This document shows, piece after piece, positions 47,582 to 60,111 of a stretch of 64,000 nt of DNA. Made by a program: the position numbers and the translations under genes. The stretch lies in assembly GCA_022695795.1 (NCBI GenBank), contig MU404080.1:62001-126000 (forward strand), in the 5' to 3' direction. Below the pieces are notes generated by a model. That model searched no databases, had not been told where the DNA came from, and saw only the letters and a list, made by a program, of their open reading frames with translations. Within the stretch, counting starts at the first letter, position 1. Each line of letters begins with the position of its first letter. This DNA is from Biscogniauxia marginata. Taxonomy: Eukaryota > Ascomycota > Sordariomycetes > Xylariales > Xylariaceae.

Positions 47582-48904
47582 TTAGCTATCAACATCAGAA
47601 GCTACGGGCTTTGCTGAGACTTTGCGAGCAGCGTCCACCTCGGGGCTGGGTGTCCACTTCTTGGCGTCCCCCAGACGATCTGCAGTCAATCCCGCAGAAC
47701 CAGGGTGTCTCATGCCAGCCTTGACTTGTCGAGCGTACGAGACTCGACGGAGACGCTCGGTCTCTGCAGGGGTGAGGTGAAGCTGAAGATGTCCTGTTAG
47801 TATGGGTATTTTTTGTTTTCCAAGGATAGGGGGTAGCCTCTAGGGACTTACGTATAGTTCGATGCCGGCTGCGTGGAGAGCAAACGCCAGCCATAGGGCC
47901 ATACCGAAAGTTGAGTTCATCGCCGCTGCTGCCTCGGCGGAGCTAGTAGCGTCAGTTATCGACGCCCGGACGCTGGCGTGCTGGGACAAGCTTTCCCCGG
48001 TGAAGAAGGCCTGGCAAGCTGGGTATAGAGCCAGAGTCGTGTTTTGGCCGCCGAGCATCCAGTCGAGCTTATCACAGGGCATGGCGTAATACGCCGTATC
48101 GATTTTGGGGGTAATTAAAGTAATATAGAATATGATACGGTTCGTGATGATACAACCGGCCTGGAAAGCAGTCAGAACGTGAAATGATCAGTCCCTGGAG
48201 GAAATAATATAACTACGTACCCAGACCCAAGCTCTCAGCATCCAAGCCCGGTGTTGCTCGATCTGTAGCCGCCTGATGTTGATGCAGGATATGACGAGAG
48301 CGCCAACAAAGGCAATCCCTAGAGCACCAACGGCGGACTGAATGTCGAGCCCTCCACCGAAGGTACGTCTCCCGATCATGAAGGCCCCCGCAGTCCCAGA
48401 GAGCGCGAGTATTACAACCACATAACCGTTTATACGGTGGATCTTGATGGCTTTATACCGGACGGCCGGGATGAACTGGACGCATGCTAAGAGGGACGCT
48501 GGTAGAATGCTAACTAAGTGGAGGATCATGCCGGCGGTATATGGAGGTTGCAGCCAGTAGAAGCATTCTCCCGGTGCTGCATCTGTAAATCACTTGAGTT
48601 AGCAACTTATCGTCCAACTGATTCCCCTGTCCCCTTTTTAAAAAAGAATAATAATGCACATAGCCGTATATATATGCGAAGCCGGAGATCACGTACGGTT
48701 GCTCGACCCCCTCTGGCTATCAGGGGAGCAGAATGTGCCGTAGAAGTCCATGCTCTTGAGCCGGGAGAGCGTGAAGCCGAACAAGGCTCCGAGGAAGATG
48801 AAGCACAGCACGAAGTTGTATCCCTTGGTGAAGCCGATGGGGTTGTATATCTTGCGGGCGAAAGCGACGAAGCCATTTCGGGGGGGACGGGTAGTTACAG
48901 CCAT
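47582..48904 (-). CDS. DUF2306-family membrane protein
   Basis: Four exons in phase: 48697-48904, 48221-48582, 47852-48160 and 47582-47782, giving 359 aa. The last acceptor (TTCAG, 47783-47784) lies 18 nt after a perfect TACTAAC branch point; a nearer AG would break the frame. About six hydrophobic helices are seen: FVLCFIFLGALFGF, GMILHLVSILPASLL, VVVILALSGTAGAFMI, GALGIAFVGALVISCI, RIIFYITLI and ALWLAFALHAAGIEL. NHAAPGECFYW before the second helix and HRAWMLRAWVW are hallmarks of the family. Probably an integral membrane protein; its activity is unknown. The C-terminal 60 residues are soluble and charged. Confidence 0.85.
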
Positions 48905-50303
48905 TTATATGGGTTTGTGGAGAAGATCCTTCTTAGGACTGGAACCCTTCAACTTGGGGAAATAATAGTTTATTGAGGCAATATCAAAAACAAGCAGGAG
49001 TCGCTAGAGGCAGTTATGAAATAGAGACCCAATTTCAAGCTCGTCTTTGATTGAGACAACGGAAGGTTATATACCTAGACTTGTAGGAATCTTGGTCCGC
49101 GGGGGGATGACATGAGTCGTCTCCTCCAGCCACAATACTCTCTGACACACACAAAAGGAGCCCCAACTGATAATCATCTTTGAATCATTCCTAACCCCGT
49201 CTGACTAGAAGAACACATCGCCCGTCTTCCCTTGACTGAACAGGTTGGCCGTGCATGTGGGCTGAGCAACAAGTTTGACTCTGGCGCCATCACCAAAGCA
49301 ACGAGCTGCCTATTCACGGGGGAGCATTAGAACCCGAATCCTCTTGGCTTGGATCCAGCTCACGGGCTCGAAATAAGCTTGTCGTCGACGGCCCGGTGGT
49401 TGAGCACCAGAAATGGAGAGCCGCTCGCATCATCGGTAGGCGAGTTAAGCGAATGCGATCCTTGGCGTTTCCCACAACGCACTACGGCCGATCAAATGTC
49501 CCGACTCAAGCCACCGCGATCCTACGTCTGCAATTGCTCTCAGCGCCACAGGTTTTCGACTGATGTTAGGATATGTCGTATTAGCCAATACTCGCATTCG
49601 CTCAACTTACAGCCTGGCATCACATCATTAGAAACAGGAGTTTGAGCGGGCTTGGCCAGCTCGAAGGGCCATCTTTTTATCCGTTCCAATGCATGGCGTC
49701 GCTCAGCCCCAGCTCTCTCAGCCGCTTGGCACCGGGATCCGAGTCCGAAGCGAGCGACGAATTCGTGGGAAGTTGATCCTCTGTTCTATTCATTGGTCAA
49801 CAAAGCTTTATCAGTTACTCAATGGACCGGCTCCTCGGATCCGTGCTTGGGGTTGACGGACATGATGTATACCACCGGTCAATAAAAGGAACTATGTATA
49901 GGCACTCTTTCGAATTAGCCTCAGCAATGATGAATCAAAGCTTTAGTTTAAACTTACAAACTAGGCTGGATAGACTGAGCTTTAGGGACTTCCCACTCTT
50001 CAGTTGAAGCTATCTGTGGGTAAGAATTACGGCAATAGTTATAAAGCAATGTTGCGAGTATCAATATTTAGACACTGTCGTGCAAATCATTTTTGGCTCT
50101 ATTTATTATTCCTATCTTTAGCCTCTCCCCTGCTCGCGCCAAGACTGGAAATGCAGCACAGACCAAAAGCAGAGTGCTGTCAGCTAGGTATGTGATCCCG
50201 CATACCTAAGTATAGCGCGCATTATAACAAGATGATGCTCGCCATCGTCCTCTAGCAAGCCGAGAAGGTAGGCAAAGTGAGAGCTTGACTGCATCTCACC
50301 CCA
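48905..50303. other. Intergenic region
   Basis: No gene recognised between the DUF2306 gene and the 3' end of the P450 gene. The frames present have no motif support. Confidence 0.5.
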
Positions 50304-52076
50304 TTATACGGTGTCCTCCTTTCTTCTTCTCACTCTAACCTTAGCCTCCATAGGCGGAATGCCAAAACCAGCGAACCAGAAATTCGGCGGCCTCTTGCCG
50401 CCGTAGCTTTCCGGGAACTCTATGTCATAATTCCTCAAAGCGTACGCCATAGTCATTTTAAGCTCGAAGTCGACCAGGAAGCGTCCGGGACATGCGTGTT
50501 TACCGTGGCTGAAGGCCAGGTAGTCGGACGACGTCGACACAAAACTGAGGTGACTGAGACCTGGCTTCCCCGTCGACTTATAGGCGGCGGCCTCGCGCGC
50601 GCGTGAGAAACGGAAGGGGTCGTACTCTTCTGGGTTCTCGAACTTCTCCTCATCCGTCTGCGACTGGTGGGCCAATATGGACACCATTGTGCCTTGCGGT
50701 AATCTGATCCCGTCCTCGGTCACCAGTCCCCCCGGCGCGATAACCAGACGCTGCACAGTCCGGCCAATGAAAGAGTTCACGCGGAGGGTCTCGCGAGCCA
50801 CACTATCGGCACGCGTCATGGACGCGACCTGAGATCGAGTCCACCGCGTAGTGACTCCATTACTACCACCATCCGTAATGATCCTCGATAGCTCGTCGCG
50901 AAGAACAGAGATGGTGTCGAATTTCGAATCTGAGCCGACGACGTTGAGAAGCAGGTTGTGCAGAGTGATGACCGTCTGGTGCATCGTCCCGAAATTAGAC
51001 ACAGCTAACCGCTTCGTGATGTCGTCAAGGCTGACTAGCTCTTCGGGGCGTTCCTTAAGGGCGTATTGCAACATCATCTGGATAAGGTCTTCGGGCACCC
51101 GGATGTCTTTCCCTGCGGCCTGCTGTTCGATAATATGCATACGCTCGCGGTACAGCGGCTCGAAGCGCGTCTTGAGATCATCGAGTTTCTTACGCATAAT
51201 CCGGCTTGCCCAAGGACCCTGGATTGGTCTTAGGAACTTACGGGTCGCTGCCATGGCACCGGCTGTTTCCAACATGCCATCTAAAGCACCGTAGCAGCTT
51301 TCGACAAATTTTTGGTCCCGGCCTAGAGTATACATTGGCAGTTAGCATGCGAATCTAGGCGACCATTTCACCTGGTTTTTAATTAGACGTACAGAGTCGT
51401 CGCCCTTCAGGTGAATCGCCCAAGGTAAAGCCTAAGGTGGCTCGGCCAGCTAAGATTCGACACGCTGGGAAGAGATCAAGCTCCTTCCAAGCATCGACAT
51501 CTGTTCCGAAACAGTCATCAAACGCAGCGGCCACCTCATCATTCATAACAGCACACACGCTTTCCAAGGCGCTGTTCAAATCTGTCTTTATTAGCATCCC
51601 TCCCCATGGGTCGTGGGCAAATTTGTGGCCGAGACTGTGGTCGAGTTGGATCGAGTCTATTTGCGCGTGGAGTGAGCTTGCTACCTCATCCGGCTGGCGA
51701 CAGAGCCACTGTAGCGAGCTCGGTGGGAGGATAACCTCGTCATGAGGACCAAACACTGGTATTAGGACGGATCGACCTTTCTTAGAGTACTATTGTCACC
51801 AATTAATTAGACATTTCATGGTCAATGGGGGGCAGCGTTATTTACGTTTTCATAGGCGTCTTTGAAAACGGCCGTGCAGTCGGTATGGAACTTCTGCCTC
51901 ATGGCACGCCATGATATTCCCTCCTTCTCGCCCAGGCGTGGCAGGTCCCGAGGATAACTAATAGGAAAGAGTGCACGATAAATAAAGTAACCCACGAAGG
52001 CAAAAACAAGAATGGCTAAGGCGACCTTTTGAAAAGGTACATGGCCTATCAAAGTGTCATAGTAGGTTATATCCAT
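50304..52076 (-). CDS. Cytochrome P450 monooxygenase
   Basis: Three exons: 51846-52076, 51393-51789 and 50304-51322, giving 548 aa, normal for fungal P450s. An N-terminal membrane anchor (VALAILVFAFVGYFIYRALF) places it on the ER. Seen in order: YSKKGRSVLIPVFG near the start, an I-helix region NFGTMHQTVITLHNLLLN, the K-helix ExxR (RETLR, Glu387-Arg390), a DPFRFSRAR meander motif, and the heme loop FSHGKHACPGRF with Cys487. The I-helix has His-Gln-Thr where many P450s have an acid-Thr pair; fungal terpenoid-type P450s often show this. No biosynthetic core enzyme lies nearby, so the substrate is unknown. The second intron has a GCTAAC branch. Confidence 0.92.
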
Positions 52077-53173
52077 TTTGTGATGAGCATAGTCACCTCG
52101 CCCGCAACGAGGTTCAAGAGAAAGCGAGATTCAAAACCCATGGAGATGCGATATGGCGCCTTTTTTTCTTCTTTTTCGTTGAGAGACATTTACAACAACC
52201 CCCTGCTGAATCCTCCTTGGCGGTATCGGCGACGATGACCGAGGAGGGAAAACTCTTCAGTGGAGTCATTACGGACGTACATATGGGGGGAAAGGGCAGC
52301 ATTTACGTATGAAAAACTACGTCGTACCTCGGGTCCGAACGAGGCCATGTTTTACACCGCTGTCTAGCGGTAGTTTAACCCACAAGGATAAAGTAAGCTA
52401 GTTCCTGTAGGTTGGGTTTGTCGAAGCCCTATAGAGAGACGTATTGCTTCGAGGACTGGTATTAAAGAGCTACTCTGACAGAATGCACGAATATCGTCCA
52501 GTTAGCTTCAACGTAGCCTGCAGGTGACAGATCACCGATTGTTTGGAACTGTAACAGAAACAAGACTTCTTGGATTCTTGGATTCAAAGCTTGGTTGAGA
52601 ACCAAGAGTCCCTATCCTGGAAAGGTGTTGTTAAACCCTGCATACATTGTGATCGTCGGACTGACGACGCCTAGACGGGGGCAATCCCTGCACACGATTA
52701 TCTTTTGATCTTATCTGATCATCAGTTGTAAGCCATCTTCATAATCATGTGGAGCTTCGGTGTCAATACGAATATAAGCAGCTATCTTAGGACTAAACCC
52801 CCACGTGCTACACACGAAACTAACCAATTGAGCGGTGATTGAGCAGTATATATCGCATGTGTTCAAACTCAGGGGACCGTTCATATACTGTAGTCTCGGT
52901 ACAAAAAAACCGGTATATTCCGCCAATAAAAGAATAGTTAATTCGGAATTAATGCTTTACCCAGATGAGTTAGTTACCTTACTCCTCTTGCAAATAACTC
53001 TCTATGACCGGCTAACAGTAATCCAAAGAAAAGAAAAGTCCAAGTAGTATAGTCGGTCATTTATTTAGTGCCCGGCTATCATAGAGGTGCCTATAACATA
53101 CCCCTTGAATACAGTACATGGATTAGTAAACGTGCCCACGGCCGGCAGCTACTCTTTAGGGAGAGCGGTGCCG
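52077..53173. other. Intergenic region
   Basis: Holds the P450 promoter at its left. No other gene is supported. A 71-codon minus-strand frame at 52711-52926 has a protein-like look but no recognised motif. Confidence 0.45.
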
Positions 53174-53860
53174 TCATGGTATGGCAAGGAATATCTCTCT
53201 CATCTTCTCGTAGTCCGGGGTGCCTAGACCCGTCACCGGATTTCACCCTTCGGCAGTCCTGAACGCGTACTCGAGCCCGCACCCTTCGTTCGCGCCAGTC
53301 TCAACATTGTTGAATATCTCCGGATGTACATACAGAACAGGGTTGATTCTGATGTGCTATGAACAGTTTTGATCTGGCCATGCATCACAACCGGGTAGTT
53401 CGAAGCAAGTGCCGCCAAGTCCGGGAATCCCCTGCTCGTTCCCACGATACGTTGCCTGCCCAAGGCGGGCCAGGTTTTCTTTCCCCAGCTTCTGGCATTT
53501 CGATACTTTCTCGGCTTGGTAATAGGATGCTGGAAACACGTCACTAAAGCCTCCGCCAGACGAGAGCATTGCATAGTTATCCGGAGGCGTGCGCATTGTA
53601 GTCTAATCCAGTGACGAGCTGCTGTCCTTGGTAGCCCGCTGTGTGCCGCCGACAGCGGTGATTCAAAAACTGGCGGCTGGCCAGCTCAGGTTGAACAATC
53701 CGATAACGATAGTACTTACTGCTCCAGTCGTTGCGTTGATGCACGTGCTGGGCACGATACTAGACTCGACCCCAGGATCACCGCTAGCTACGAGCACCAT
53801 AGTGCCCATCAGTCCTAACTTGAGGAACTCGGAAGTAGAAAAGCCCAGAGCCTAAATTCA
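53174..53860 (-). pseudogene. Sedolisin (S53 peptidase) fragment, broken
   Basis: Minus-strand pieces match the C-terminal half of fungal tripeptidyl-peptidase-type sedolisins: EFLKLGLMGTMVLVASGDPG (oxyanion-hole Asp region), ITAVGGTQRA, SSGGGFSDVFPASYYQ, GFPDLAALASNYPVV, then INPVLYVHPEIFNNV and NPVTGLGTPDYEKM, as in the calcium-binding end. They lie in shifting frames with several stops. The stretch around the catalytic GTSxS serine motif is mostly lost, since GQIKTVHSTS runs straight into INPVLY with a frame change. The N-terminal prodomain and the Glu/Asp region are absent. This gene is dead; the intact form would be a secreted acid protease. Confidence 0.75.
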
Positions 53861-54559
53861 CAATAAGAGCTAGTATTTCTACGAGTCAAAAATGTAAACG
53901 GCAGTTCCATATCTGGATATTTCCCCAGAACCCAATGCAATAGCACTTATAACCTTAATCTTCGGACGACAAGACGTTCTAGGGAATTCAAGTTAGCCCG
54001 CAGGTCAGATGAGCCCACTTAAATTTACACTACGATTCTGGTTGATCTCAACCACATTCAAAGGAGCAATATACTCATTCATAGTACGCATATCCGAGGT
54101 TTAAAGTAATATGTACACTTGAGGATATTCAGCTTAAATTTTATTTTGATTTATATCAATATGGTATACCTCCTTTTTGGGTCAGATTATTGACGTACTT
54201 GGGAAGTGCTATATTAATGACCCACATATAGACCCCTAATACACTTATTTGTCAGTCCATAGTTAAAAGTCTATAAGCGATGGCTACCTCATGAAACAAG
54301 AGACTTGGATCGATCCAATGACTGCGCCTCATCTTTCTCTTATCGTGTAAAGAGGCAAAACTCATGTTGGAGTTAGTTACGGATGTGCCTTGCAAAGTGT
54401 TAATAGGCGGCAAGTAAAGCACCAGTTGACAGTCACTCTTAAGGAAAAGTGTGAAGAGAAGTGATGTTCTATTAGAGCAGATGTATTCATAGTTTTTTCC
54501 CCTTTCTCCCTTCTTCCCGCTGACGCCTTATTGGTGCAACCAAGCTAACTACGAGAAAC
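53861..54559. other. Intergenic region
   Basis: AT-leaning, with no coding signal. The missing N-terminal half of the sedolisin cannot be found here, so it was deleted or has eroded beyond recognition. Confidence 0.5.
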
Positions 54560-56036
54560 TTACGTGTGCTCGCGCACCCACTCATCTTCGATCAACTCCT
54601 TAGCCGACGAACGCTTTTCCGGCTCCCATTGTAGCAACTTCTGCATAAATCGCAGGAAAAGTTGCTTATCCCGTCCTTCGAGGCTAGTCTCAATTTTTCT
54701 CAAAGTAATCGGTTCTGGCACGGGAATTCCAGCGGAATACTCTCCTAACAGCACTCTCTCGTTAGCGATGTTCACACGGCTTACCAGATATCTGCAGTTA
54801 AAGCGTCACTCACCCTCGGCAGAAAAGAATCTGTGGCTCGAATTCCCACGGGCGAGCAGACTTTGCGGCGAGGGGCCCATGAGTGCTATCATCTCGGCGA
54901 GGTGAGCTCGGCTCCGGTATGTTTGGAACTCTGGGTCGTGGCCAGTGAACAAGGGCCCGCCTTCAAAAACATCCCAAATCTGTGGTTTCTAGTGAGATAG
55001 ACTGTTAAAAGCTCGGTATCGGTTGGAAATTTGCGTACCATACAGCCCACATTCCATATGTCAATGCTATAGGTCCATGGGACTTCTAGAATCACCTCGG
55101 GTGCCCGATAGATGCTAGGCTGGACATCTTCCAAGTGCTCCCTGTCCCCAGGAACCGCTGAGCCAAGGTCGCACAGGACTGGTGCACCCCATTTCTTAGG
55201 CAACGTAAGTTCGCGGGATATGTAAATAGTTCGTCCGTCGATCTTTTTCCGCGGCCAGGGATTCTGTAGCTCCTGCTCTTCAAATTCGCTGAAAACAGAA
55301 TCATCTTCGATTTCAAACATGATATTTTCCGCCTTGATATCTGATTTCTCTGATGAGCGAATACCGCAAGCGATGAGGTCATGATTTTAGCTGGTACCTG
55401 TATGTATGATTTGGCATTCCGTGTGCAGAAAGTCCAGAGCCAGGAATACGCGCTTCAAAACGAAGGCAATCACTGGAATGGGAAGCCTTTTCAAGTGGTT
55501 GCGATGAAGGAACGCCAGCACGCTCTCCCATAATGGGGTGTGTACTAGGCATCGATGTTGCCCATCCGGTCCATCGACGTCAAAGGAATCGAGTAGCGTT
55601 CTCACGGCGTGCCGCCCTGGGTGATTCTTGGAGCCTCTCTCTATGCGTTTGTACACGCTGAGCTCATCATCCAGCTGATCACCAATGGATGCAGACTGAA
55701 CAAATAATTTCAGAGCTACATGACGGCGATGACTGTAAGTATGGTAAGATGATGGTAAGCAGATACATCCAAATCAAGGGACGCCATGAATCACCTCAAA
55801 TCTCGTGCGAGCCAGACAGTTGAACTAACTCCAAACCCGAGTTTCCCTACAACTTGATATCGATCTCGAAGGATCTCACCGATACGGACGGGGTAATACA
55901 TGGACGCAATGTAACCTGGAATGGTCTCCTCTTCAATCTTTTGATTTAGAGATAATCGCGCGAAGTTAGCATTGGAAAAGTTTAGTGGTCGCCAGGGACG
56001 GCCAAGCCGGGCCAACCAACGGAACGACGACAACAT
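54560..56036 (-). CDS. SRPK-like serine/threonine protein kinase
   Basis: Five exons in phase: 55795-56036, 55398-55732, 55039-55340, 54814-54979 and 54560-54744, giving 409 aa. Kinase landmarks: glycine loop [15 protein letters not shown]-binding Lys89 in VALKL, catalytic [11 protein letters not shown] (Asp193, Asn198) split by an intron, DLG (CDLGSAV) in place of [11 protein letters not shown] and DIWNVGCM. The C terminus ([18 protein letters not shown]) is typical of fungal SRPK relatives, an expanded family. SRPK members phosphorylate Ser/Arg-rich proteins; the target here is unknown. The acceptor at 54745-54746 is chosen because a nearer AG gives a stop and a CTAAC branch precedes it. 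A GTAAGT overlapping the stop could allow a longer end. Confidence 0.87.
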
Positions 56037-56749
56037 CGTTTGAGGTGATAGGAAAAAGATAGTCCGTGTCGTTGCTCGAATGAAACTTTACAAAGGCTTT
56101 ATTAATATGATTTATGTTGGCATGTGGGGTGGCTTTTATATCGTGGCTGGTGTGGACGGGACATTGCATATAAACGAAGACCGGTCTTTGTACGTATTTG
56201 GGTACATATTGGTATCCCCGTCCACTTGGGATACCCATGAGAGATAATATCACGCAGGGTCGGCAAGCTAGTTACAACCAGTATATTCCTATGAGTAGGT
56301 ACTTTTATAATTTATTATTAAAAATAAATTTATTAAGAGGGGGGCGGTTTAAAAAAAAACTCTACTTATTTACTTCTAAATGAATTTTTAAATATAATGG
56401 TTTATAAAATAACTGGAATTATATATTAAAATATCATTATATATATAAAGAATTAAAGCTTAGATTTTAATAGTCAAAGTATTGTATTATGTTATCTTGG
56501 AAAGGAGAGATTCTCCAATATAGAGAATCTTGAGGACTAATTATAAGTACCTATACACAAGGTACTTGTCGTCATAGCGTCGTAATAATTCCGCCCTACT
56601 TTAATGGGTGAAACATGAAGTTCGAATGTATAAGCTCTTTTGACGCGTCACATTTGACATGAAGTATGTGTTACAACTCTTGCCCGCTGCGCTGCTGCTA
56701 TGATGAATGGATTAGACCCACTTATATGAGTGAATAAGGCTATCGAATA
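56037..56749. other. Kinase promoter side and AT-rich islet
   Basis: No gene. About 56290-56480 is AT-rich with poly-A and TTTAAA words and includes CGGTTTAAAAA, a word also present in the 28.3-28.5 kb islet. Both may be eroded copies of one repeat, but the match is short. Confidence 0.4.
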
Positions 56750-57007
56750 CGGTTATCCCTTTCAAAAGTATTGACCTGCCAAGACTCTTAGCAACTCTCT
56801 TAGCAACTATGCTGACAACTGGCAACTTGGGGCTAAGTCCGCTAAATGCCCTATACTTACAAGCGATTCATCTACTAAGTCCACTATAAATATAAGGGAG
56901 CCGACCGCTAAGCTCCCTATAGCCACGGCTATAGCCACGGCCGATACCAGCTGTCAACGAAGTTACCAAGAGTCTTGACAAGTCAATACTTTTGAAAGGG
57001 ATAACCG
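56750..57007. repeat. TA-flanked MITE (Tc1/mariner-like)
   Basis: A 258-bp element with terminal inverted repeats that begin CGGTTATCCC and end GGGATAACCG. They match over about 40 bp with very few mismatches and continue more loosely to about 80 bp (around ACTCTTAGCAACT). It is flanked by TA on each side (56748-56749 and 57008-57009), as Tc1/mariner-type transposons leave. There is no coding capacity. An internal 12-bp tandem duplication (CTATAGCCACGG) lies at about 56918-56940. Confidence 0.75.
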
Positions 57008-59284
57008 TACACTTAATCACTATAGTAATGGTGGTTGCTACGGCACAACACTTGTATATAAAACTCCATATTGTTTTCTTAGTCGCGTAAGAAACATTTC
57101 CTTCCCTCACACCAATCATTTTCATTGCAATATAGAGATTACTCGAGCGCTCGCGTCCTGAATCGTGTGGCCCACAAGGAGATAATATCTTGAGCCTCAT
57201 ATTAACAATTATACCTTGGCCATCTTAACTGTAAACATCAGAAACCGGTTACCAAAGGTGTATTAAAGACTTTGAATTCTTTATGAACAACTCGGTTTTT
57301 ACTTCTCTTTATTAATCGCATCTAAATAATTGAAGTGCAAACTTCCACGCAGTTAACTACCACAACTATATCATCTCATTATAAAGACGCATGTCTTTTC
57401 ATCAAGTTTAAAATGCAAATAATAAGATCGCCATCCTTGTTGTCGCTTATAGAGTTAAAGCCACAGTAGCAAACAACTACTTCGGAGGCTATAAATACTG
57501 CGCCGGAAACCTCAAATACCAAGGTAAGAGGAGACATTCCGGTACTTGATACGGCATATGATTATTAATAACAGGCCTACAGGAAACTATAAGGACAAGA
57601 TAAACCGCATGTTGAAGGCCAAGTTCCAAAATCACGTGGCAGTTAAGAACAAAGTGCTATTTACCTGCCTCACGGAAGGATTACTCAGCGTCGACCGAAT
57701 TTGTCCTTGCGTCCCACTCGACTAGTTCCCATTCAGTTTACCTCCACTCTGTTGAAGGTTCAAGCTTTGGAGGAGTGCTTAGAGAGGGAATTGAGGACTA
57801 AAGATATCAGTTTTTATTATTATTATTCATTTCGTCTTATTATACTGTGGTTTTGTTTCTCTGGTTGTGGGTATGGGCGTGCTATTTGTTTACGGAGTTA
57901 GGATTGATTGAAAGATGAATTGTTTCGGCTATAGTTAACTGACATCCTCACTTCATTTATGTACAAAAATGACCTCCTTGTTAATTATATAGTACACATG
58001 AATCCCAATATACACCTAAGAATTCGCTTTTCTATGCGTATTTACTGTTTCTTACCTACCCTTGGACTATTTATTGGCTCCTCATTTGTTGGGGTGCAAT
58101 TGTACTCTGGTCTGCTGCCCAACAAGAATGAGCCTACGAGGAATACGGGTAATGTGGATTATATATACGGAAGTATATATCCCCGGGAAGAATTCCATAA
58201 TTTCGTTTAAGACTTTCGTCCACCAATCTGTGAGTTTCAAATGCGATAATACATACCTTCTCAAGTAGCATAAGTAGCCAAGCGCAGGTTAGGATGAAGC
58301 GTAGAAATCTGTATTATGTTATTATAAACTTGAGACTAGAAGTGGCTATCAATTGTTGATCCTGTATAGACTACTTTTGTTATGCCGAGGCAAACTTACT
58401 CCTAGAATTTGTGATTCATTTTTAGGAGTCATGGCAAACCATTGCCTAGAACCAGCAAGCTGGTGCAACACCCTCGTCGAAGATTTCGTGTTTTACTTGT
58501 CCGTCATTCCAATACCCAACGCCATTCGCGTCAAATACGTATGTAATACGAAGACACATGCAGACTAGCGCGGGATATACCAGCTTAGTCATAGCTACCT
58601 AGACATGGTCTCAGGCTCGCAACCATAAACTCATATCGAGTAATTCAATGGCATCACCCCTGTATACACGCCAGTGAGCACGCTACACCAAGATCTTGAA
58701 GTTTTATCAAATGGCTAAATTGACTACCTATCATTATTGGCCGACGACATGACTCGAGACCTTGCTGGTTAGTATTTATTATACTAATTCCTAAAAAACG
58801 TTGACGACCGTGTTAATTCAGCTGTTGACAGCCTATCCCTTGCTTAACACTATTGGATGGTCCACATCTATTACTAAATGGTAGTATTATCCATCTTGTA
58901 AGATGTCGATGAGATATCGAATAAAACTATTGACGATTAGTTCGAGTTTCCTCGAGGTCTGCTTCGGCACTTAGGTAGGCACTTATATGAATCGGTTGTC
59001 TGAGGAACACTCTGCATACATCACGTAATATGACGAGAGAAAGGGACAGGCGGGGCGAAACAGTGTCTTCGGGCATCAAAGGGCTCTTTTTATAGGAGGC
59101 CCACGACTAGAAAAACTACACCCCGGTTCTGCTTTGTAAGACGAATTCGAAATGACACCTTCAACGGAGTAAGCTCGGCGGGTCAAGCAATTCCGCCATG
59201 AAACAGTCCGACTTCGTGCTATCTCCGTATTTCCGAATGGCCTTACGTGTGGGCCAACGACTCCTTATCGGACCTAAACTAGAC
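57008..59284. other. Gene-poor region
   Basis: No supported gene. Frames of 60-85 codons near 57959-58268 and 58353-58568 show no known motif. The sequence is moderately AT-rich and may hold further worn repeats. Confidence 0.45.
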
Positions 59285-60051
59285 TTATAAAGTGGAGAGT
59301 TGCAAGTATAGTCTCTCTTTTTTTTTTTCCCAGACTGGAAAATCATCTAGAGATAGGCAAGTATGCAGATGTGTTTGAGGTGGTTTCGTTGTGGCATGAA
59401 GCGACTCAATAGATTGGTGGAATCGGCAAATGGGATATCGTATCAAGCCAGGTTGGGGCCAGGTTGGGGTTACACACATGAGTAAAAAGGGGTCTTGGGT
59501 GCTTTTTGATCGCGGGATGCGTGTTAGAGTTAGAGTTAGCCCCTGCAAGTTAATATGGGTCCTATGGGGTGGCCAATGCACCAAGGCCTTATATTCAGAC
59601 TCTTCCAACACTAGTTTCCATGTTACATCAAGTCTAGAGTTGCCCTCCATCATTATTACATACATACAATCACCATCCCTCAAGCCAGCAGAATATATTT
59701 CTACGTCTCTCGGCAACCCAGTGAACTCATCACTGTACGGGGCTTATATGGCGTAGACAAAAGCAGACCATACCTAATGCTGACACAGGATCTCTGATTG
59801 GGCTGCCAAGAGACGTTTCCATCGATATCAAGCCGTAATCCCTCTCCACACCAAACTCGGGAACTTCCTAACCTAGACACAACTCCCCGTATCACGATCA
59901 TATCTAATATGGATCCCTCGGTGGAGTAAGAAAGCTGATTATTAACGATGTTGTAATGCTCGGGTTGTTCTGAAGGGATTTTCTTTTTTTGTCTTTTGGG
60001 CTGTTCATAAAGACCATGACCCTCCACGCCTGTCCATTCCAGACAGTTCAT
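59285..60051 (-). CDS. Uncertain gene candidate, unknown product
   Basis: Two pieces, 59774-60051 and 59285-59732, join in frame across a GTATGG...CAG interval of 41 nt, short for an intron, giving 241 aa. The joined part reads QRSCVSISDEFTGLPRDVE then IYSAGLRDGDCMYVIM, which looks like real protein, but I do not recognise a family. The last 90 residues look like translated 3' untranslated sequence. The start ATG is only 60 bp from the ATG of the divergent MFS gene, leaving little room for two promoters. It may instead be a pseudogene or chance. Confidence 0.28.
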
Positions 60052-60111
60052 ATCTCGAACTTGGTGATGTTAGATAGTGCATCAAGAGCCCTGCCCACCT
60101 GACTCTTGACC

